Source: Hemibagrus wyckioides
Lineage: Eukaryota > Chordata > Actinopteri > Siluriformes > Bagridae
Reading direction: 5' to 3'
Assembly (NCBI RefSeq): GCF_019097595.1
Contig: NC_080734.1
Location: forward strand, 3,293,392 to 3,357,391
DNA: 64,000 nt
Shown: one piece after another, positions 57,328 through 64,000 of the stretch
Layout of the letters: every line of letters begins with the position of its first letter
How positions within the stretch are numbered: position 1 is the stretch's first letter
The notes under the pieces: generated by a model
What the model was told of the DNA's origin: nothing
The model's database searches: none
Seen by the model: only the letters and a program-made list of their open reading frames with translations
Translations under genes and position numbers: made by a program

Positions 57328-57590
57328 AAGGAACAGTGGTGACCCGGTGACAGAGTCATGGGCGGTCAAGGCTCATTGATGCACGTGGGGAGTGAAGGCT
57401 GACCCGTGTGATCTGATCCAACAGACGAGCTACTGTTGCTCAAACTGCTGAAGAAGTCAATGCTGGTTCTGATAGAAAGGGGTCAGAATACACAGTGCAG
57501 GACGGGTCAGGGCTGATTCAGCAGCAAAAGGGGGACCAACACAATATTAGGCAGGTGGTCATAAGGCCTGTGGTCATTTTATAGAAATAT
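57328..57590 (+). mobile_element. CACCGATCAG-family Tc1 derivative, right part
   Basis: AAGGAACAGTGGTGACCCGG continues exactly where 56265 stopped. It runs through [10 protein letters not shown] and [18 protein letters not shown] coding remnants to TACACAGTGCA, then jumps to the 3' end (CAGCAAAAGGGGGACCAACA, ATATTAGGCAGGTGGT). The catalytic part is deleted and the outer end is diverged. Confidence 0.88.
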
Positions 57591-58339
57591 AAAAGAGGGG
57601 ATGATGAGTTGAAAATGATGAATTGTTACATTACAAACTCATTACAATTGATAAATAAGTGGAAACATACCTTCTCATGATTCTCCTTACTTAGGGAAGT
57701 GACTTTAATTGTAACTGTCATAGTTTAGGCATAGAAACACACACAGCTTTAAAGTACGGCAAGACTAAAGTTAGAACAGCAAGGGGAAGCAGGGACGAGG
57801 TGATGACAGGAAGAGTGGCGAAGACGAAAAAAGAAAAAAACCCGAAGCAGAAAAGATGACGGCATGGTGCTTGTTACCATGGCAACCATAATGCCACCGT
57901 TAGCATGCAGTTACACTTGGTGTTCTATTTTCCTTTTTTTCCCCCACACACACACTTTTTTTGTTTCATGCATGTGATCCCCTGGGAAGCAGCGAGACGA
58001 AAGAGGCAAGAGATAAAATTGCAACATCCCAAAAAAAAAAAAAAAACGTGACAAGTGACATCAAGCGTTCTTTGTTGAGTTTTTTTTTCGGCCCCCTCCG
58101 GGTTTTACCTCAAGGTTACATGTGAGGGAAGAGTGCTGGTGAAAAACGAGTCTTGTTAGCAAGCGAATCAGAGCAGATTTATGATGTCGATACAGAAAAT
58201 ATTTCATCGCCGATCTTTATTTCATGTGTTCCTGACGATTATAAATCCAATCGAAGCTCAAAGAGCTGGACTGGAGCAGTCAGTTAGCACATCATCACTG
58301 AGTGGGTCAATCTCCGGGTTTCAACGTCTGAGGTGTCTC
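57591..58339. other. Unique sequence with an exact X-box
   Basis: Non-repetitive, candidate conserved non-coding DNA. 58311-58340 resembles 59951-59981, so the following array is flanked by a direct repeat. Confidence 0.35.
57873..57886. promoter_or_regulatory. RFX X-box, exact consensus
   Basis: GTTACCATGGCAAC fits GTNRCC(N2)RGYAAC in both halves. It lies in non-repetitive sequence. This is the strongest of the X-box-like sites in the window. Confidence 0.45.
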
Positions 58340-59950
58340 TGATGATTCATTTACTCTCACGTGTGATTCTTTCACACAGTTGATTTATTCTCAGATGTGA
58401 TTCAGACACAATTCATATACTCGCACATCTGATTCTTAAATATGATTCATTTACTCTCACATGTGATTCTTACACATGATTCATTTACTCGCTCACGTGA
58501 TTCTTACACATGATTCATTTACTCTCACACATGATTCAGACACAATTCATATACTTGCACATCTGATTCTTAAATATGATTCATTTACTCTTTTACTCTT
58601 ACACTTGATTCTTACACATGATTCATTTACTCTCACATCTGATTCTTAAATATGATTCATTTTCTCTGACATGTGATTCTTTCACATGATTCATTTACTC
58701 TGACATGTGATTCTTACATACGAGTCATTTAATCTCAGATGTGATTCTTACACATGACTCATTTACTCTCACATGTGATTCAGACACAATTCATATATTC
58801 ACACATCTGATTCGTACATGATTCATTTACTCTCACATGTGACTCTTACACATGATTCATTTACTCTCACATGTGAGTCTTACACATGATTCATTTACTC
58901 TCACATGTGATTCTTACACATGATTCATTTAATCTCAAATGTGATTCTTACACATGATTAGTTTACTCTCACGTGTTTCTTACACATGATTCATTTACTT
59001 TCACATGTGATTCTTTCATACGAGTCATTTAATCTCAAATGTGATTCTTACACATGATTCATTTAATCTCAAATGTGACTCTTAAACATGATTCATTTAC
59101 TCTCACATGTGAGTCTTACACATGATTCATTTACTCTCACATGTGACTCTTACACATGATTCATTTACTCTCACATGTGATTCTTGCACATGATTCATTT
59201 ACTCTCACATGTGATTCTTACACATGATTCATTTAATCTCAAATGTGATTCTTACACATGATTAGTTTACTCTCACGTGTTTCTTACACATGATTCATTT
59301 ACTTTCACATGTGATTCTTTCACACGAGTCATTTAATCTCAAATGTGATTCTTACACATGATTCATTTAATCTCAAATGTGATTCTTACACATGATTCAT
59401 TTACTCTTACACATGATTCATTTACTCTCACATGCGATTCTTACACATGATTCATTTAATCTCAAATGTGATTCTTACACATGATTCATTTACTCTCACA
59501 TGTGACTCTTAAACATGATTCATTTACTCTCACATGTGACTCTTAAAAATGATTCATTTACTCTCACACGTGATTCTTACACATGATTCATTTACTCTCA
59601 TATGTGACTTACACATGATTCATTTACTCTCACACATGATTCTTACGCATGATTCATTTAATCTCAAATGTGATTCTTACACATGATTAGTTTACTCTTA
59701 CACATGATTCATTTAATCTCAAATGTGATTCTTACACATGATTCATTTACTCTCGCGTGTTTCTTACACATGATTCATTTACTTTCACATGTGATTCTTT
59801 CACACGAGTCATTTAATCTCAAATATGATTCTTACACATGATTCATTTACTCTCATATGTGACTCTTAAACATGATTCATTTACTCTCACATGTGATTCT
59901 TACACATGATTCATTTACTCTCACATGTGATTCTTACACATGATTCATAT
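58340..59950 (+). repeat. TGATTCATTT minisatellite, locus 4, with higher-order copies
   Basis: Units of about 33-36 bp: ATGATTCATTTACTCTCACA followed by TGTGATTCTTACAC. A rarer block with CTCACGTGTTTCTTACAC and then CACACGAGTCATTTAATCTC recurs with the CGTGTTTCTT word near 58972, 59276 and 59756, i.e. longer segments were duplicated. Confidence 0.97.
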
Positions 59951-59981
59951 ACTCTGGGTTTTAACGTGTTGAGGTGTCTCT

Positions 59982-60540
59982 GGGTTACGGTTCATATCCC
60001 ATGTGGAGCATGAGGTTTTTTTTTCCTTTCCTTAATAAACATTCTCATGTTTTAGCCCCAGTGCTTTCCTCTGACAAGCTCGGTGACATTTCCCGGCTGT
60101 AGCAGCTGCTGCTTTTGTTTCTTATGCACACCTGTGAAATTAATCAAAATGTCAAAATGCAATATCAGCACCTCATAAACATTTCTCACTGGTGGCTCTC
60201 CGTAATTAAGACTCTCAAGGTCAGGAGCTCCCCATTGGCTTGACGGCGTTTTTTTTATTTTTTGACACTTCGACCCTTTGTTACTAAACACACGTTGCGT
60301 TCATGGAAAATATGAACAATTCCGCAAGAAGAAATGATGATCTCTGACCTGAGGAGAGAGTCGGAATCGATTTTTTCAGGATAATCTCCACAATCCTTCC
60401 ACTCCTGGTCAATACTCTAGCAGTAATCACCTCTGTGGTCATCAGTGTGAGCTGTTTACTGATTCTCTCTTCCTCTGCCTGCTTAGTCCTGAAGATAAAC
60501 ATGTCAGGGCTGAAACTCTTCAGGAGTTTCATCAAATTGC
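59982..60540. other. Unique island between two minisatellite arrays
   Basis: About 560 bp of complex sequence with no repeat, lying between two arrays of the same unit. Short minus-strand frames are not convincing. Candidate conserved non-coding DNA or unrecognised exon. Confidence 0.35.
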
Positions 60541-61020
60541 TACACGATTGATTTACTTTCACGTGTGATTCTTACATGATTCATTTACTTTAATATGTAA
60601 CTCAGACACAATTTATTTACATTTGATTCTAATCACTATTCATTTACACTCAGATGTGATTTTTACACATGATTCATTTACTCTCACGTGATTCTTACAC
60701 ATGATTCATTTATTCTAATATGTGATTCTTACACTTGATTCATTTACTCTCACAAGTGATGCTTACACATGATTCATTCACTGTCACATCAAATTCTTAC
60801 ACATGATTCATTTACTCTCATATGTGATTCATACACATGATTCATTTACTCTCACATGTGATTCTTACACATGATTCATTTACTCTCACATGTGATTCTC
60901 TCACTTTATCCATTTACTCTCACGTGTGATTCTTAAACATGATTCATTTACCCTCACACGTGATTCTGACACATGATTTCTTTATTTTCTGTATAATTTT
61001 TACACACAGTTCACATGTTA
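60541..61020 (+). repeat. TGATTCATTT minisatellite, locus 5
   Basis: Same unit as locus 4, about 13 copies, degrading to the right (TTTCTGTATAATTTTTACAC). Confidence 0.93.
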
Positions 61021-61208
61021 ATTGTGAACTTGACTCCTCACACATGACTTTATTTATCCCTTAAAAACAAGCTCACATGTGACCAGGAGGTTTTTATTTC
61101 CTGTAAAGATTTAGCCTCACTTCAGCTAACACAGCCATGTTCCTTTAAACCTTTTTGACAATAATAATGACAGAACGGTAATTTGTTGTATTTTTATATT
61201 CCACTCAG

Positions 61209-61315
61209 TCCCGGGAGATCCAGCGTCCGGCTCCAGAAAGCCAGCGTCCTGCAGCGCGGCCGGTCAGGAGGTCATTATTTCAGCCCACACGCAGACCCAT
61301 GCTCACTTCCAGCAG
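61209..61315 (+). CDS. Candidate internal exon of an unidentified gene
   Basis: A 107-bp GC-rich segment stands out in AT-rich surroundings. It is preceded by TTTTTATATTCCACTCAG, a good splice acceptor, and followed by CAG then GTGCGT, a plausible donor. All three plus-strand frames are open. The one ending in a whole codon at the donor reads PGDPASGSRKPASCSAAG, then QEVIISAHTQTHAHFQQ. I do not recognise the protein. No neighbouring exon was found in the window, so an isolated exon in long introns, a non-coding exon, or chance are all possible. Strand is inferred from the splice signals. Confidence 0.35.
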
Positions 61316-61524
61316 GTGCGTCAGATCAGCTGAGTGTTCTTAAAACAGGATATCGTTTTCCATTTTTAAAAATAATAGCAGCATTGAATGGAAGATGTGT
61401 TTTTCTTCAACTTTAAAGAGCTCCTGGATTTAAAATGACCGTTTTAGAGAATTGTCTACTTCTCCCTTAGAGGCACTGATAACAGTATTTTCACACATCA
61501 AGCCAGAAACAGATTTTTGAGCAG
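61316..61524. other. Unique sequence, possible intron
   Basis: Nothing recognised. Confidence 0.4.
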
Positions 61525-62335
61525 GAATAACACTTTATTAGCTTGTTAGCAGCAATTTCGGTTTATTAACTCATTAGCTGCAGTATCAATTTATTAGCTT
61601 TCTCAAAGCAGTAGCACTTTATTAGCTTGTAATCTGTGGTATCAGTTTATTAGCTTATTAGCAGCAATATCAGTTTATTAAACCATTAAGATCAGTTTAT
61701 TAAACAGTTAGCTGTAGGATCAGTTTATTATTGCGGTAAGTTTATGTTTATTACCTTGTTAGCTGTGGCATCTGTTTATTAGCTTGTTCAAAGCAGTAGC
61801 AGTCTATTAGATTGTTACCTGTGGTTTGAGTTTTATTAGCCTGTTAGCAGCAATATCAGTTTATTAACTCGTTAGCTGCGGCATCAGTATCAGTTATTAT
61901 TGCGGTAAGTTTATGTTTATTAGCTTATTAGTTGTGGTATCTCGTTAGCAGCAGTAGCAATTTATTAGCTTGTTAGCTGTAGTATATAGTCCTTAGTTCA
62001 TTAGCAATATCAATTTATTAGTTTATTATCTGTGGTATGAGTTTATTAGCTTGTTAGCATTAGTATCAGTTTATTATCTTAGCACTAAGTTTATGTTTAT
62101 TAGCTTGTTAGTTGCAGTGTCTTGTTAGCATCAGTATCAGTTTATTAGTGTGTCAGCTGTAGTATCACTTTACTGTGTTGTTAGCAGCAGTAGCAGTTCG
62201 TTATGTTGTTAGCACCAGCAGATGTTTCTTATCACACACTGGTAGCAGCAGTACCAATTCAGTAGCACATTCATAGAAGTACTAGTTTGTTATTATAAGT
62301 TTATTAGCTCGTTTATTAGCTGTAATATCAGTTAT
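61525..62335. repeat. Degenerate minisatellite, unit about 30-40 bp
   Basis: TTATTAGCTTGTTAGCAGCA followed by GTATCAGT-like words repeats about 24 times with heavy divergence. Confidence 0.85.
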
Positions 62336-62544
62336 TTTATCAAGGGGAGTATGTTTAACAAAATAAATAATGCTAACGTGGTCTGAACTAGCCTCTGAGT
62401 CGTAAATCGGTTCCTGTGTGTTTTATTCTGAGACAGGAATATGTGATGGGAATGTGATGAGGCGTTAGCTAATTCCCACAGCGATTAGCCAGCAGCGCTT
62501 GAGGTGGGAGCAGTTCAGAAGGTTGCTAGCTTATTTATTGATAA

Positions 62545-63430
62545 TTTATTTGCTTCCTTCGAACAGTTAGAGTCCCATCTTGGTCTTATTAAATCTGATT
62601 TCTTTAGAGTCTTGCAAGTAAGAGATTTTGTTAAGTCACTTTTTTTTTTATTTTCCGGTGATGCCTCCTGAAAATCCTATGGATAATTACCTTTCTTGTA
62701 ATATACTAGCTAAGGGCTCAATTTCCATTATTTACAATTTAATGAATAATCAGGCATCTTCCTCCTTAGATAACATTAAAAGAGCTTGGGAGGAAGACCC
62801 AAGGAAGACCCAAGGTCTTGGGAGGAAGACCTTGGCGGACCATTTCCAGATGACACTTGGAACTGTATTCTTAAGCGGGTCCATTCATCGTCTATGTGGC
62901 TCGGCACTCTCTCATTCAGTTCAAAGTAGTACACAGAGCTCATATAGCCAAAGTTAAATTAGCCCAAATGTTTCCTGGTACTAGCTCCTTGTGCGATAGA
63001 TGTCAGTGTGCTGAGGGTACTTAAATCCATATGTTCTGGACATGTCCTAAATTAGACTGTTATTGGCGATCGATATTTAACACACTCTCCTTGGTTCTTC
63101 AACACAGATTAGAGCCAGAACCTCTAGTGGCATTATTTGGAGTTGCTCCAGGGGAGGAATGGCTGTCAGCATCAATGCGCAAAACCCTTGCCCTTTCTTC
63201 TCTGCTGGCACGCAGAGCCATCCTATTAAAATGGAAGGATCCTCTCCCACCCACACATATTCAATGGATTAGAGAAATGATGTCTTGTCTCTACCTTGAA
63301 AAGATTAGGTACTCATTAAGAGGATCGGAAAAAAACTTCTTCTTCTTCTAAGATGTGGCAACCTTTCATTGATTATGTTGACCGTTTTAGATCATTATTA
63401 TTTGAAACACTTCTTCCTTCTTTTAAATTA
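62545..63430 (+). pseudogene. L1-clade LINE ORF2 C-terminal relic
   Basis: Readable in order: FASFEQLESHLGLIKSDFFR, LQVRDFVKS, MNNQASSSLDNIKRAWEED, ARHSLIQFKVVHRAHIAKVK, LAQMFPGTSSLCDRCQ, then HMFWTCPKLDCYWRSIF, LVALFGVAPGEEWLS, ILLKWKDPLPPTHIQWIREM and finally KMWQPFIDYVDRFRS. The Cys-His motif (CDRCQ..HMFWTC) is the C-terminal Cys-rich motif of L1 ORF2. Breaks include a short internal duplication near 62796-62830 (AGACCCAAGG twice), a stop at TAA in GGTACTTAAATCC near 63019 and a frameshift near 63345. The 5' part with the endonuclease and RT domains is absent. Confidence 0.85.
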
Positions 63431-64000
63431 ATTCATTTTATTTTTATTTTATTTATTTACCATAATCATTATTATTTGAATTATTTATTTAATTTTTTTC
63501 TTTAACAACATCTGTAATTCTTATTGGATTTAATGGACAGCATGAGTTCAGCTAGTCGGATGAGGCTGTGTGGAATATTTCCAACAATCCTGAGAAAAAA
63601 AAGTGTGAATCAAGATATCGCTCAGACTTCCTGTTTTAAAGGAAGTGATGTAACCTGGTGGTTTCCTTCCACACATCTCCACTAAGCCTGAGAAGACCAA
63701 ATCCTTCAGTAAGTCCTGATCCTGTAACCATGGAAACGCTTTTATTTTCTTTCTTTTATTGGATGAGGGAAGCGTGTTTACTCGGGTTATTAGGATCGAC
63801 CCTGGAACACGGATCGTTTCCTCACAGCAGCGAGCCTTGCTTTCGCACACCGCTCCACAGAAACACTGCGACTGCGACTGCGAGAGGAAAAAACACAGCC
63901 TCGGAGAATTAGAACCGCGAGTGATTCCGATGTCCCGACTTTCTGCTTCACATTCTTTTGAAACAGGAAGTCGATGCTGCGACTTTCAGGGAAAGTTTAA
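63431..64000. other. Unique sequence to the window end
   Basis: AT-rich at 63430-63500 (possibly the L1 3' untranslated region), then non-repetitive. Frames of 84-100 codons on both strands overlap and show no known features. Confidence 0.35.
63724..63737. promoter_or_regulatory. RFX X-box-like motif
   Basis: GTAACCATGGAAAC has a perfect left half and one mismatch in the right half. It lies in non-repetitive sequence. Confidence 0.35.

Overview
This window reads as teleost fish nuclear DNA. It is AT-rich, dense in simple repeats and minisatellites, and littered with Tc1/mariner transposons, tRNA-derived SINEs and decayed LINEs of kinds common in bony fishes. The abundance of Tc1 relics and of these SINE types fits an otophysan, perhaps a catfish, but that is a guess from recollection. 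No intact host protein-coding gene was found. The best candidate for host coding sequence is one GC-rich, splice-site-bounded segment at 61209-61315. The simplest reading is a long intron or an intergenic stretch; non-repetitive islands between the repeats may be conserved non-coding elements, which cannot be tested without alignments.

Layout. 1-5.4 kb: several degenerate tandem arrays, one carrying a SINE with a clear 9-bp target duplication. 5.4-6.7 kb: a Tc1 element with both termini and a transposase frame broken by one in-frame stop. 7.0-9.0 kb: a GATA array with a LINE-type tail, a near-perfect 53-bp inverted repeat, and SINE and Tc1 fragments. 9.8-10.6 kb: an array related to that at 2.4-3.2 kb. 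12.7-13.5 and 16.7-17.5 kb: arrays of a TGATTCATTT minisatellite that recurs at 24.5, 58.3 and 60.5 kb. 14.7-16.2 kb: a second, more broken Tc1. 19.5-22.5 kb: an AGAACC-rich repeat, a reverse-transcriptase relic, a SINE, and a Tc1 deletion derivative nested in another repeat. 22.8-23.6 kb: a long CAG/GAG array. 25-28 kb: four further minisatellites, one hosting a SINE. 29.7 kb: a compact Tc1 derivative with a small internal inversion. 31-38 kb: tetranucleotide arrays, AGAACC-rich repeats and a 1.9-kb CA-based array with higher-order structure. 38.4-40.1 kb: a 32-bp minisatellite. 41.5-47.5 kb: a Tc1 fragment, a local duplication, 24-bp and 23-bp minisatellites, and a second Tc1 deletion derivative. 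48-50.3 kb: one repeat family in both orientations. 53-57.6 kb: two related 31-bp arrays and a Tc1 derivative containing an internal piece of an L1-clade LINE. 58-61 kb: long TGATTCATTT arrays. 62.5-63.4 kb: a second L1 ORF2 relic.

Functionally, no pathway or operon can be read here. What is visible is element biology: full-length versus deletion-derivative Tc1 copies, nested insertions, minisatellites sharing units between loci, and repeated sites resembling the RFX X-box. The most unusual items are the inverted repeat at 7771-7888, the minisatellite at 16723-17472 that splits a dispersed repeat between 10-bp direct duplications, the L1 segment inside a Tc1 derivative at 56047-57590, and the pair of Tc1 derivatives sharing one deletion junction.
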